This document shows positions 29,825-41,244 of a DNA stretch of 64,000 nucleotides, piece by piece. The stretch is from Rotaria socialis. Its lineage: Eukaryota; Rotifera; Eurotatoria; Philodinida; Philodinidae. The stretch is taken from contig CAJNYU010000026.1 of assembly GCA_905331475.1 (NCBI GenBank), forward strand, positions 62,001-126,000, in the 5' to 3' direction. The notes under the pieces were generated by a model. It did no database searches, was not told the origin of the DNA, and was given only the letters and a program-made list of their open reading frames with translations. Each line of letters opens with the position of its first letter. The stretch's first letter is position 1. The translations under genes and the position numbers were made by a program.

Positions 29825-32275
29825 ATGGCTCTCTATCAAAAAACGTACGAATGAATTCTCATTTGAATCTTCAATATTTTTCTTGTTTTTAAACAGATTT
29901 GATCAATTCGAAGCGATACTAAAATGTGACATGATCGATATAAAAAAACTCAAAGCTCTAGCATTCAACGGTAAAAGTCTTCATTCGAATAAGATTTTTC
30001 GATTGTAATTTTCTGTGCTTGAGTAGGTTGTCCAGACGAAAATGGTATTCGTAGTCTAACATGGAAGGTAAAATCAGTGGCATAATTGAGAATGATTTAA
30101 ACCTTTGAATCGATTAGATATTGCTCAGTTATCTTGTGCTCGATCGAACTAAATGGGCATTACATTTAAGTAAACACCGGTAAAATAAAATAAAAATAAA
30201 TGTAAATAAAACTTGAATTTTTCTTCGATAGTGAATTATATCGTGGTTATATTCGAGAAACCATAATAAAGCCAGGGCTTACACCATCATCAGAATCTGC
30301 TGTAGTCGATCATGTTAGTTGCTGCTACATTTTCCTACTATCAATCGAATTTGTATTTATTTTAGCCATTAAATTCTGCGCCGGATAGTTCATGGGCTGT
30401 GTATTTTAAAGAAAATGAAGTTTTATTACAAATTGATAAAGATGTTCGGTTCGTTTTTTTCTTCTGTTCTCATTAATAAAACTACTTCGAACCTTTTTTT
30501 TTGTATAAATAGACGACTTTGTCCAGATCTATCGTTTTTTCAACGTGAAACGGATTATCCCTGTTCAGAAATCTTAAATCAAGAAGCTGGTTTTGAAAGT
30601 TTACGCAAACGCATTGAATCAACATCACTTAAAGTTGAAAATCGCGTGAATAGTCGATTAGATTTACAATATCAAAAGAAAGCCAATCATTCGAAAACAA
30701 CCTATGACATGAACGAATATCAATGGCTGCCCGACGGACATGAAGCACATTGGGAAGTTGTTGAAAGAATTTTATTTATTTTTTCAAAACTTAATTCCGG
30801 ACAAAGTTATGTACAAGGAATGAATGAAATCATTGGGCCTATCTATTATACATTTGCAACAGATCCAAATCTAGAATGGAGAGGTTCGTATATTAAGATC
30901 AGTATTGACGACTGATCGGATTTAGATGAGTCTTAAAAATGTTAATATCTACTGAATACGGAAATGAACTATGCGATTAAGAAGAAGAGAAAGCTAATGC
31001 TAATTTTATCTGTAAACTTTTTTTTTCATAACGGAAACTTTCAATTATCATGCTTTTGAATGGGGGTGTCACATTTTAATTTAAAATAAATTTAAATTCA
31101 AGAAATTAAAATTTAATTATCCCGGTATGTTGAAGAAGACAGATCACGGATCCTGCCTAATCTGTAGAGAAATTTTGACTATTATGAGCAAATATTAACT
31201 TAAAATACTAGGTTCTCCTCTCATTTAGTATTTACCACTATTAAAGTCACGTATTTTCCTCATAGCAATGATGTATATCCATCCAAACAATTTCTTAAAT
31301 TTGAATGATTTTTCAGTCCAAAAATTAAAATTAAATTAACTTTTCGCGAATTTAAATTTAAATAAAATAAACTGTAAATTGACACCCCTACTTGTGGGTT
31401 GTAGTAAACTGGTTCTAAACTTCAACAAACTGTTTATGGGCTGTTCCATCTCAACTGATACCCATCGTTTACGCTTATATAAGGTCGATAAGAGCTACGT
31501 TAGAATCTTTTCTGTTTTTTTTCTCTTATTCACGTGTCCTCCTTGAAAACTAACACGAGCGCAAATTTTCTAAGAGCCACTATCTCCAGTTGAACAACAT
31601 TTGACAATCACAGCTTCTCCATCATACAAACAATAAATGTCCTACTAGTATTTTTACTTGAATGTGAAGAAAAATTCGAATTGATTCAAAAATGTTTATT
31701 TTTAGAACATGCTGAAGCTGATGCATTTTATTGTTTCACCAATTTAATGATACATATTCGAGATAATTTTATGAAAATCTACGATCATTCTGAATTCGGT
31801 ATACTCGTACGCATGCAAAGGTTTCTCATTTTATTGAAGAAAACCGATGAGAGTATTCATTATTTATTTGAAAAGCAAAAATTAAAACCCGAATTTTATG
31901 CATTCCGGTGGTTAACATTATTATTATCACAAGAATTTCGTTTGCCAGATGTTGTACGCATTTGGGATTCATTATTTGCTGATCAAGAACGAAACTTTGA
32001 ATTTCTTCTCTATATATGTTGTGGCATGATTGTGTATGTTGATAGTTGTTTTTTTCGTACGAGAAGAATTTTGTATTTTCTTTTTAGTCTTCAACGAGAT
32101 CGTCTTTTAAATGGATCTGAATCACAAAATATAAAATTACTACAAGTTTGTTGATGAATAATTCAGCAGATGTATTTTATTGAATTATTTATGTTTTTAG
32201 AATTATCCACAAGATATTGATGTCTATCAAATACTAGAAAAAGCTGTGGAACTCAAGCGACTTTATGTTTTGTAA
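29825..32275 (+). CDS. TBC1D13: TBC1 domain family member 13 (Rab GTPase-activating protein)
   Basis: Ten exons (29825..29844, 29897..29970, 30027..30067, 30118..30179, 30232..30313, 30366..30448, 30513..30883, 31706..32033, 32088..32145, 32201..32275) give 397 aa (human 400). TBC1D13 is a RabGAP, reported for Rab35 in vertebrates, acting on membrane trafficking. The dual-finger catalytic motifs are present: IDKDVRR (I116, D119, R122 as the Arg finger) and YVQGMNE (Q222 as the Gln finger). Family stretches include NEVLLQIDKDVRRLCPD, EAHWEVVERILFI, AFRWLTLLLSQEF and VRIWDSLFADQ. Exon 1 codes only six and two-thirds residues; the start is supported by the phase and the human N-terminal length. 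Intron 7 (822 bp) carries a MITE-like element. Intron 8 (54 bp) has no stop in frame and reads through. Confidence 0.93.
31062..31389. mobile_element. MITE-like inverted-repeat element in TBC1D13 intron 7
   Basis: GGGGTGTCA at the left end and TGACACCCC at the right end are perfect inverted repeats. The AT-rich arms stay loosely complementary inward (TAAATTTAAATTC in both). Length is about 328 bp with no ORF. GGGGTGTC termini are common in hAT-like non-autonomous elements, but no clear target duplication is visible, so the superfamily remains open. Confidence 0.6.
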
Positions 32276-32809
32276 TTATAATTTTCCGTTGTTTTTGTAA
32301 CAGTATTGTGTTGACGTGAATGTGAGATGACTCAGATACGAACGCAAAAATTAACTTTTTATTGTACTTCGATCTCTCCTGTAATTATTTTCTCGAGACT
32401 TTATCATATTCATATTTTTATTTGTGCAATATAAGAAGTCGCTCTGTGTTTTTGCTTGATGCATAACTAGTATAACCATTCCTGTTTTTACATGTGATCA
32501 TGGATTTCTCAATATTCCTCAACTTTCGTTTTTTTTTGTAATGCTTTAATTTCGGTCATGGTATATAATTATATTAATAAACGAGGCAAAGTTCATATGT
32601 TTGAAAGTTTTCCTATTCTGCGCAGAATGGGAACTTCGAATAATGCTTGATGATTTGTCATAAACGATAGCTATTGTGAAAATATTTAATATCAATCAAT
32701 AGTTTGAACAAAGAAATTATGGTTTTTCTTATAAAAAAATTCCCAAACGTCTATGCCATTCTTCTTCAAAGGCATAAATATATTTATTTCAAGTTAATCA
32801 TCCTTCTAG
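32276..32809. promoter_or_regulatory. TBC1D13 3' end and SMYD5 upstream region
   Basis: An AATAAA near 32575 may be a TBC1D13 poly(A) signal. The segment ends in tccttctag directly against the SMYD5 ATG at 32810, an acceptor with no room for a native 5' untranslated base, as in ARPC1. Confidence 0.5.
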
Positions 32810-34891
32810 ATGTCTACCGTCATATCAACAAATGAAACTGATTTCGTTATCGCTAATGATCAAGTTAAAGTATGAATATGGAAATTGAATTGTATTATCT
32901 TAATCTTAATTTAATTGATTTTCTCTCATACAGGGTCGACAAATCATTGCTAAAAGAATTTATCAATCTGGGGAATTGATTTTTCACGAACAACCACTTG
33001 TTTCAGCTCAATTTGAATGGAATAAATTATACAAATATTCTGTATATTATTAAGAAGAAAAATAAATTCATACAAAATATAAAATATTCTTTGTTTTCTT
33101 TCTTTCTTTCTCGAGGCATGCGAATGTTGTTTATATCCGTTGGAATCCTGTGAACAAAATGTTCGTCGTCTATGTCAAGATTCAGCCATTGTTATTCTAC
33201 ATCCAGAATGTGATCCGAATCGAAACATGGATCAACGAATTGTACGATGTCCGAAGTGCAATGTTAGTTTAAAATTTTGTAAATTCTTCTGTTTTTATTT
33301 TCTAATCGATTATTTATAGGAAATGTTTTGTTCAACAACATGTTATCAGCAAGCCATGAATAATTATCATTTTACTTTATGCCAATCAAATGAGAATCAA
33401 GAGAAAGATCAGTTAATTCGACATATTATTGATTTATGGAGGTAATATAAAGCCTAGAAAAGAAAAATTATTTCTATTCTTATTCTATTAGATCAGTTCA
33501 TCCTCCACCGGAAACAACATCAATTTCACTTGTACTCAAAATAATGGCTATGCTTAAACAAGTAAGATCATTGTAAATGAATATTTTTGGTTTGTAAGAC
33601 ATTTACTTTTAGACCGACAATCGTTTAATACTTCTTCAAGAACTTCAAAAGTTTTCTCAAGGTGTTCAAAGTGAAAATCAACAATTTTATCATAAATTAT
33701 TACGCAAAGAATTTGAAGTTTGTCTTCTGTTGTAGAGCTCACTTATTCAAATCTTTTTTTTTTTTATTTAAATTTAGACTCAAGTAGAACAATTGAGATA
33801 TGCTCTAGAACAATTCAATGAAAAGTATATTCAATTAGCGGAGTTTAAATGGTTTCTTACATCGAATGGTTTTCGACAGCTGCTTGCTTTGCTTGGTCGA
33901 AATCAACAAGGTGTTGGAACAAGTTCTCTGGCTTTGTGGGTTAAAAATTGTGAAGCTCTATCTGAACCGCAACAAGCCATTGCAGCAGCAGCAGCAACAG
34001 CGACTAGTGAAGCATCACAATTCATCGATGCTCTTTATACAAAAATAGACGATAGTAAAATAGACGACTTCATTCATGTATATAATTGAATATTGAATTC
34101 GATTTAGTTTCCGGTGAATTTATCGACTGTGAAGGAAGTGGATTATTTAAATTACAAAGTTGTTGTAAGTTGAATTTAACAGAATCAACGAAGATACATT
34201 TTTTCGTTTGCAGTAAATCATAGTTGTGATGCTAATGCTGAGATACAATATCTACATAATAATTCAACATTATCTGTTGTAGCAACACGATTGATATCAA
34301 ATAATGAAGTATTTGTTTTTTCATATAGTGTATTCTCGTTTTTCTATTATTAAATAATTATTTGTAGGAAATTACAATTAATTATCTATCGGAATGCGAT
34401 CGAAATCGTTCCAGACATTCAAGACAAAAACTTCTTCAGTATGTAAAATTTATTCTATTCGAAAAAAAAACATTTCAGAAATTTTAAATCGTAACTGAAC
34501 TGATGGACTTTTATCACGACTATCGAGACTTGAGAAACTTAACTTATATAAGTTTCAATAGTGGCACGAATGTTTTTCGACTTATTTCAGTCTGAATAGT
34601 GCTGGCCTAGTGATGCAAGATTTGTTTCACAAGTGATTCCTTACTTAGTAAAATACTGTTACTAAGATCATCTTGTCTTGGGGGTATTTTGCATTCTCTA
34701 ACAGTTATATTCACAGTTCAGAAGTTGGACATAAAATAGAGTTCACTATTTTGCAAGAGGAAATTATGTAAATATTTTACTTTAGGGAAAATTACTTGTT
34801 TTTATGTCAATGCAATCGATGCACATCGGAAAGTGCCGAACCCGATGAGACAAGTGAAGAAGAAAGTGAAAATGATATGGAAGAAGATTAA
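32810..34891 (+). CDS. SMYD5: SET and MYND domain protein 5 (protein-lysine methyltransferase)
   Basis: Eleven exons (32810..32869, 32934..33041, 33116..33262, 33320..33441, 33492..33561, 33613..33717, 33778..34054, 34108..34164, 34214..34308, 34368..34438, 34786..34891) give 405 aa (human 418). SMYD5 methylates lysines; histone H4K20 and ribosomal protein targets have been reported for the vertebrate enzyme. Seen: [24 protein letters not shown], a MYND-type Cys cluster (CECC..C...C..CPKC..MFCSTTC...H..LC, about residues 57-125), [13 protein letters not shown] (N317-E325) and EEITINYL, cofactor-loop RSRHSRQK, post-SET CQCNRC and an acidic C-terminal tail ([11 protein letters not shown]), a SMYD5 hallmark. 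A short poly-Ala insert is present after PQQAI. Intron 10 (347 bp) is longer than the rest. Confidence 0.93.
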
Positions 34892-35656
34892 ATTGTTATC
34901 TTTTTTTTGTTGCTTCTTGTTTTTTTTTGGTCTTGAAAAATAAATAAACAACAAAAACGAAATGTCAATGTGACATCATGACCATCAATTTCTTATACTT
35001 TCATCTATACAATATGACCATAAATTATTCTTATTCTATTTTACAGACTAGACAAAAACACAAAGGCCTATTTTATTTTCTTCTCTCATAAAAATCCAGT
35101 AAACATATCTGTTGAATATCTTGGTTATAAGCGATGGATTAAATATATACTTTAATCGTTTACTTCCTTAAGAAAACAGTAATGAATTTTGTGCGTTCTT
35201 ATTGGTTCGAATGAATAAATATAAAATCCAGAATAAATTTTTGTGAAACAAGGAATTTTCTCTGCATTCTTACTATTTTTCTTTGGTGATCATTCTCATC
35301 AATGGAATGATCATTTTTTTGTTGAATGCATATATGCAAGATCAAGCTACCTCTCGATTATTCATCCAAGGCAACAGTATTTTTCAGTAACGATTTCATG
35401 TCTATGTTCGTTTAGAAGGAGTCAAAGTTCGCTTTTTACGCTTGTATGATTCTTTCAAGGTTTCAAGTCATGATGAAATTTTCTTTGCTTATATGTTTCT
35501 GATATAGCTTTGGAAGAAAAAAACCTTTTGTTAATCTGAACTTTATTTTATATCTACGTGGAAAAAAATTAACTGATCATTACATGAAGTTTTAATCTGA
35601 CAATGACAAGGATTAGTAAAAAGAATGTTACAATCGAATATGAATGAAATTTGCTG
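34892..35656. other. Intergenic region after SMYD5
   Basis: AATAAA near 34938 ends SMYD5. The rest is AT-rich, and the frame at 35243-35449 has no recognisable motif. Confidence 0.5.
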
Positions 35657-35709
35657 TTAAAATCTATTTGTTATTAGTTGTGATAAATTTTGATTTGAAT
35701 CATCCATAG

Positions 35710-35760
35710 AACTTCCACGAAAATAATACCATGTTTGATTTGAATACTTAAGAATAGCAT
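35710..35760. repeat. 51-bp direct repeat, copy A
   Basis: Matches 36473-36523 at 50 of 51 positions. The single difference removes a GTAAGT-like donor motif on the minus strand that is present in copy B. Confidence 0.9.
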
Positions 35761-36472
35761 TAAAGGATCAGCAAGATCCATGCGTTCCAGAAAATGTAGA
35801 CGAGTATGGAGACTACTAATAAAATCTTTTATAAAATCGTCATAAATTGAAGCATTCTATATATTATCGTTGGTAAAATCGATTGTTGATTCCCACGGAT
35901 GTAATAACCCAGATGAACAAATCCGATGGGATTCTGGATCACGGAACCACTAATGGATCCGACGGAAAAAAACATTTAATTCATTGACCACTAATTAGTA
36001 CCTCAAGCCAACATTAGAGGGTAGTCTGAGTCGAGCTTTGATCCGATGATTATCCAATGTTATTCCGACACTAGGGATCCGAATGTCATTCCACAACCCG
36101 GAATCTGATAGAAATTCGTTGGTTTATTGGAAATTCATATAAAATCCGATCGAATTCCTATAGGATCTTATTGGGTTCGATTGTCGGAATGATCCTGCTG
36201 GGAAGCATAAAAGACGAATCCGAGAAGCTTTTATCTCCATTAACAGGTCCATCAATTGTATTTAATGACGTCACAATGCCATTGTGTTCGCCACCCATGC
36301 CGATCAAAACAGACCACCGTAAAACGACCGTTTTAAGCCGTATTATGGCGTTTTAACACGGGCCGTATTACGATCATACACGGACACCGTAGGTCCGCCG
36401 TAAACTAGCCGTGTTTTCATCGTATACGACCGTTTACGGTTCGTTCTGTTCGACCAGGGTACAACTTCCACG
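35761..36472. mobile_element. 712-bp insertion of unknown class
   Basis: This segment lies exactly between the two 51-bp direct repeats, which fits an insertion with an unusually long flanking duplication, or a tandem duplication followed by divergence. It has no transposase frame. The right half (36305-36472) is rich in CCGT/ACGG words and ends in GTTCGACCAGGGTAC. The left part holds a TAGTCTGAGTCGAGCTTTGA motif also found near 17290. No terminal inverted repeat was found. Confidence 0.4.
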
Positions 36473-36523
36473 AAAATAATACCATGTTTGATTTGAATAC
36501 TTACGAATAGCATGACACATAGC
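36473..36523. repeat. 51-bp direct repeat, copy B
   Basis: Near-identical partner of 35710-35760, in the same orientation. Confidence 0.9.
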
Positions 36524-36926
36524 ATGACACAATAAGTGACATATAACAATAAAAAATTGAAGTATTTTACGTAAGCGTAAAAAACATAAAGCCAAAGACA
36601 AAATTACAGCAATTAATACGTGTTTCCATACTGACAAATTTCCTATGACATTCACTATTAAACCAACACCAGCAACCGCTGCTGTACATATAAATTTTAT
36701 CAATTTGCGTTCTAGAAACAGAAGTAATAAAATAAGTTAGTTTAAAAATTAGGAAAGAGATAAGAATCTATGATAATCAAGCGAGGAGATACGTACAAAT
36801 ATTCAACGAGTCTAATCCAATTTAGTATGGTTTTCTGTCGCGAACTATGAGTGCGGATATTTTCTGATGATTGAAGACATAAGATCTAGTCAAAAACGAA
36901 TCTCATTTGAAACTGGTATGAGAATG

Positions 36927-37008
36927 GTCCTCCTTTTCCTCCTTTTTCTCAAAAAGCGTCCTCCTTCTCCTCCTTTTCACCTAAAAATCCTCCTTTTCCT
37001 CCTTTTGT
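36927..37008. repeat. CCTCCTTTT pyrimidine tract
   Basis: The word CCTCCTTTT/CCTCCTTCT recurs six times within about 80 bp, giving a strongly strand-asymmetric tract interrupted by CAAAAAGCG and CACCTAAAAA. Confidence 0.75.
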
Positions 37009-37346
37009 CATTTAAGATAAAAAATGAAAATTTTAAATATTTCAAGCAAAACGTTTTGATGAATCAGCAATTCAAAAGATATCTCAAGTAATTCATATTA
37101 GCATTAGCATTAACACGACAAGGTATTAATTTTCAATGAAAATCAAATTATAACTAGTTTTAATATATAATTTATTATGTAGGTTTGTTATTTGTGTTGT
37201 ATTTGTAAATTTCTTGTATATTTTTTGAAAAAAAAATTCAATAAATTTCTTTCTATCTCTATTAAATTAAAAAATAGTTATTTATATTGATATCGAAAAA
37301 ATTACGTTGAATTTTTAATGTTTTATGTTTATGAAATCATTCACAG

Positions 37347-37437
37347 TAACTTCGACAAAATTTGCTTGTCGAAGTTAAACTTCGGCAAAATTTTGGTCGA
37401 AGTTACAACTTCGGCAAAGAGTGTAACTTCGGCACGA
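37347..37437. repeat. AACTTCG inverted and direct repeat cluster
   Basis: AACTTCGACAA and TTGTCGAAGTT form a perfect stem at 37348-37376. AACTTCGGCA words then follow at three more places, with one more reverse TCGAAGTTA. This forms a compact array of both orientations. Confidence 0.7.
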
Positions 37438-38928
37438 CACATACACGTACATCCTATGATGTTGATCGCAATTTTTTCTTGATCGCAATTCACATTTAAT
37501 CGTAGAACCAAAACTAAAATCAATATCGTTGTTAATTTATCATATTCAATATGACAAATTTTTCATATTTTTATTCAAAAAATCTACTAGAAATTAGTCA
37601 ACAACATCTCACTAAAATAAATCGATTATTTCAATAATCAAAAGTTTTCATAGATAAAATTTTCATTATATATTATTTATTGTTCAAAATAAAATAGTTC
37701 ATAAAAAAATAAAAGACAATATAATACACCCTCAATCGATAAAAAAAAGAACATCAATTAGATGTATCAAACAGCAAATAAAACTTTATGTGGTAGTTAC
37801 AAATCATATAAAATCAAATCAATTGAATTGAAATATATATAAGCAACTATGAATAAAAAAAACACAGATACAATTTTACTCTTATTTTATATCAACCAAT
37901 TCAACAACATACGCATGAACATCATCTATTGTTATCGAAAACGAAAAAATAAAATACAATATTCCAATACTAAATAAAAATATAAAAGTTAAATGACATA
38001 TCTCTTTAGAATAAAAATATGAAAAAAAAAATTGACATCGACAAACAATATATCAAGATTTATTGAAATAAATTAAAGTAGTTACAATTAGAAATAATTC
38101 AATCTAAACAAAACGAATATATGAAACTATCTAAAATTCTATAAATATATAAACTATGAATATGAAATCAAACAGAATAATATTTCTAAATATCCGTTTT
38201 TAAATCAAAATCACATATAAATATAAAATACACAAAATTTTAATTTTAATCTAAAGAAAGCACTTGAAACAAATATGATTAAATAATAAAAAGTTCATTC
38301 TCATATATAGTAGTTATCTATAAAAACCCAAACAATAAATTCTTGAATCATATCAATAGAATTCCCAAAAAAATAATTTACCAGATTATTATCTTTCTTA
38401 GACAAATCAATGAAAACAAAATTAAGAAAAATAAAATTCAACGAAGACATCGCCTAATAATGAATCAGAATTTTTAGCTATCCAATAAATACTTTCTTTT
38501 CACGAAACAAAAAGGATACAAAAATTCAAGAAACGGAATAAAATATATGTGACGATTTAAAATATGCTTTCATAATAAAATTAAAACTACTTTTCTGTTA
38601 TAATAAGAAAACAAAATTCACTAAAGAGACAAAAAAAATAATTTCTTCCTCAACATAAGCTACATGCACATCGATATGTATTCAATATCGAATATGAAAA
38701 CTAATGAAAGATAAAGAAAATAGCTGACACCCTCACGAATCGACTCACTAAATACGACTAGCTACCTAATTCGAATTCGAATATAAATCGAGATAACTAC
38801 ACAGACTTCAGCATATGCTCAACTAAGGATGCCGATTTTGTTTTCGCATGTATGACCATGAATACTGATGCCCTAATCCCGCATCGCGCTAACGCTCACC
38901 CTCACCCACACCCTTTGTATACTTTCTT

Positions 38929-38968
38929 CTAAGACTTGGGTCTACTGCCACAACTACCAAAGTCTTAG
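38929..38968. repeat. Hairpin with 11-12 bp stem
   Basis: CTAAGACTTGG pairs with CCAAAGTCTTAG (one bulge) around a loop of about 17 nt. It lies just after a GC-richer CACCCTCACCCACACCC segment. Function unknown. Confidence 0.6.
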
Positions 38969-39365
38969 ATATCTCTTAATTTAATAAAGAATCTAAAAAC
39001 TTTCAGAATGACCCACGTGTATATTAAATACTTCTATTATAATATAATCCTCAAGACTAACAACAATTCGACCATTTTTTTATAATCAATATGATGAACA
39101 TTGTTTACTTATACATGTTTTTAAAACATCCATTTATATAAAATGATCTTAATAATTTAATCTTTTCAAGTAAAGAGATAGAGAAGATATTTATTAGATT
39201 TTTTTTTGAATTCTTTTGTTTTATTTCAAGATTTAATCAAATCTCAACAAATAAAAAAAAGTTTTTTAAAGTAGCACAAATCATTCAAGGAAATTCGAAA
39301 ATTGAACTATTTTATTAACGTTTTCGAGCGATTTCAAAAATATTCATAGTTATCATTGTTTTTTT

Positions 39366-40128
39366 GTGTACTCAAAAAGTGAGTACACTCTAGAATCGGT
39401 TAGTATGTCCGTCAGTCCGACCGGCCGTATACACATACGATAAATTTCGAAAGGAGAGTCAGATCATAATGAAATTTTCTACACAGTTCAGTCTTAACAA
39501 TGTACAGGAATTTTTTCAAAAAAAATATTTTTCTCAAAATTATTCACAACATATATAAATCGACTCAGTTTTTAACGGTGATTCTGAATCTGATACTAGT
39601 TTTGAACTAGATAGTAGCTTTCTAACAAATCATCGTCTGAAAAAGGTCTCAAAATGCACAAAAACTGCATCCAGAAACCAAATTGCCTAGATGTGTCTCA
39701 GATGACCAGTAGTTTTGGGGTTTCCCAAATGCCTGATTTTGTAGCTAGTCAAAAGGACTATCGAAAAGTAAAAACCCGAACTCGATAGCTATTAATATTG
39801 GAGATTTATTAGGAAAATACTGATGCCTGTATCTATCATATATCTCTTACAGATTGATGAGGTTGCTTACGATCGTAATTCTGCTAGATACAAACGTAAA
39901 TCCGTTCAAAAATAACTCTTCTTACCCAGTTTTCCAAGCTAAACACGAATCTGAACTCAATTCCTGTGATTTCTAAAGATATTATATCACTCTGAGAGTA
40001 GAGTCAGTGGTCACCGGATAGGGTGGCATACAGTGTGGTCCATGCTAACCTAGCACACCTGTATTTTCTCCTTGCAATTTAGTGATAAAAAACACAGTGA
40101 ATATACCTTTTCACTTTTTGAAGTACAC
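39366..40128. mobile_element. 763-bp non-autonomous DNA element
   Basis: The left end GTGTACTCAAAAAGTGA is matched by a right end whose reverse complement is GTGTACTTCAAAAAGTGA (one extra T). The left end also folds on itself (GTGTACTC..GAGTACAC). Just inside is a GTCCGTCAGTCCGACCGG segment typical of subterminal regions of small DNA transposons. There is no ORF of significance. The target duplication is not clear, so the exact ends could shift by a few bases. Confidence 0.65.
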
Positions 40129-41244
40129 GTAACACTCGGATTTAAATCCGAGGTTTTCGCATTTATTTAAAAACTTATTCAAGTATCCATTGTGTCAAAA
40201 CGAAAATTATCTATATCAACGATAATTGATTATAGTAAGCTGAATAAAAGGTTAATTATTATCAATATAATTATAAAAATATTGCTTAATATTGACTTGA
40301 TTAAGTTCAATTAAAATTTTCATCAAAAGTAAAATCTCTTTGATAACATATCGGTAATATATGTAGATTTGATAGTCTCAATAATGAATTGAAATAGTAT
40401 AAAGAATTGATAATGGTGAAGTGTTGTTTTGTCTCATCATTAAATTTCGAATGAAAATCTTATGAAAAATTATGTTAACTAAAATAAATTATTTTTCAAT
40501 ATGTTTCCTATAAAATAAGAAAATATATTTTAAAAACTACTTTATTCTATCCATGGTATCACATGATACTGAACATTTTTCTTTCAATGCTACAAATATT
40601 TATAGATTAATTTTTTTTTTAACGGCCTTCTCTTTCTTTCTTTCTCTTATATAATAAATCTTAAATTTCTGTCAAACAACGACACTATTATTTCAATTTT
40701 TCTTTTGCTTAATTAATGACCAACCAGAAACAAAACAGATTATCCAACAATACACATAGATACATTGAAATTTACAAATTCATTTTTTTATATCTACGAT
40801 TAGCTCAATGTCCCAGCGAATCAATATAAAATAATAAGCACTTCTCGCTCGGACCATTATATGTCTAGACACTTTTTTTTTTAAACTAAATATTCAGTTC
40901 GATAAAGAATATGTTTTTCTATCTATTGATAACAATTTTATATATAGCGCTTTCCAACAAACCAACCTACCAATCATATGCATTTGTTTTTGTTTTACTT
41001 ATTTCTTTGTGTTTTTTCGGCTAATATAATATAAACCAACCGTCCGTCCCATGATCATTTATTTCGAGAAGAGGATTAATCAACAAGAGAATATTTTTTC
41101 GGAAAAACGAAAAATCGTATGTAAAAAATAACTTTTTTTATTAAAATGAAATGTTCAAAAATTTGAAAACAAATTGAGATTGAACGATAACCATCGAAGT
41201 TTTATTCCTTTCTTTTTTCTAGATTATAAAACAAATACACGAAT
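40129..41244. other. Intergenic upstream region of the nuclease-kinase gene
   Basis: AT-rich with no ORF. A ttttttctag acceptor ends at 41222, 22 bases before the ATG at 41245, again compatible with trans-splicing or a 5' untranslated intron. Confidence 0.5.

Larger units (their letters stand above)
35657..36714 (-). pseudogene. Membrane-protein gene remnant split by an insertion
   Basis: On the minus strand an acceptor (ttctag) at 36715-36720 opens a frame with two hydrophobic helices (AAVAGVGLIVNVIG and VLIAVILSLALCFL), then a His/Cys-rich stretch and NQTWYYFRGS. This frame runs into unrelated DNA at 36472. A second copy of the NQTWYYFRGS-coding segment at 35710-35760 continues instead into SMDDSNQNLSQLITNRF and a stop at 35657, which looks like the original end. 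No upstream exon with a start codon could be joined. The protein family is not recognised, and whether the gene is dead or alternatively spliced is unknown. Confidence 0.4.
36720..39365. other. Gene-free, very AT-rich repeat region
   Basis: No coding region was recognised. Contents: a CCTCCTTTT-type pyrimidine tract (36927-37008), a cluster of short AACTTCG inverted repeats (37347-37437), a stretch with far more A than T on the plus strand (about 37490-38720) and a hairpin (38929-38968). Confidence 0.6.

Noticed and set aside
36160-36200. GGGTTCGA-like word considered as a tRNA T-loop
   Set aside because: No acceptor stem, D-arm or anticodon arm can be drawn around it.
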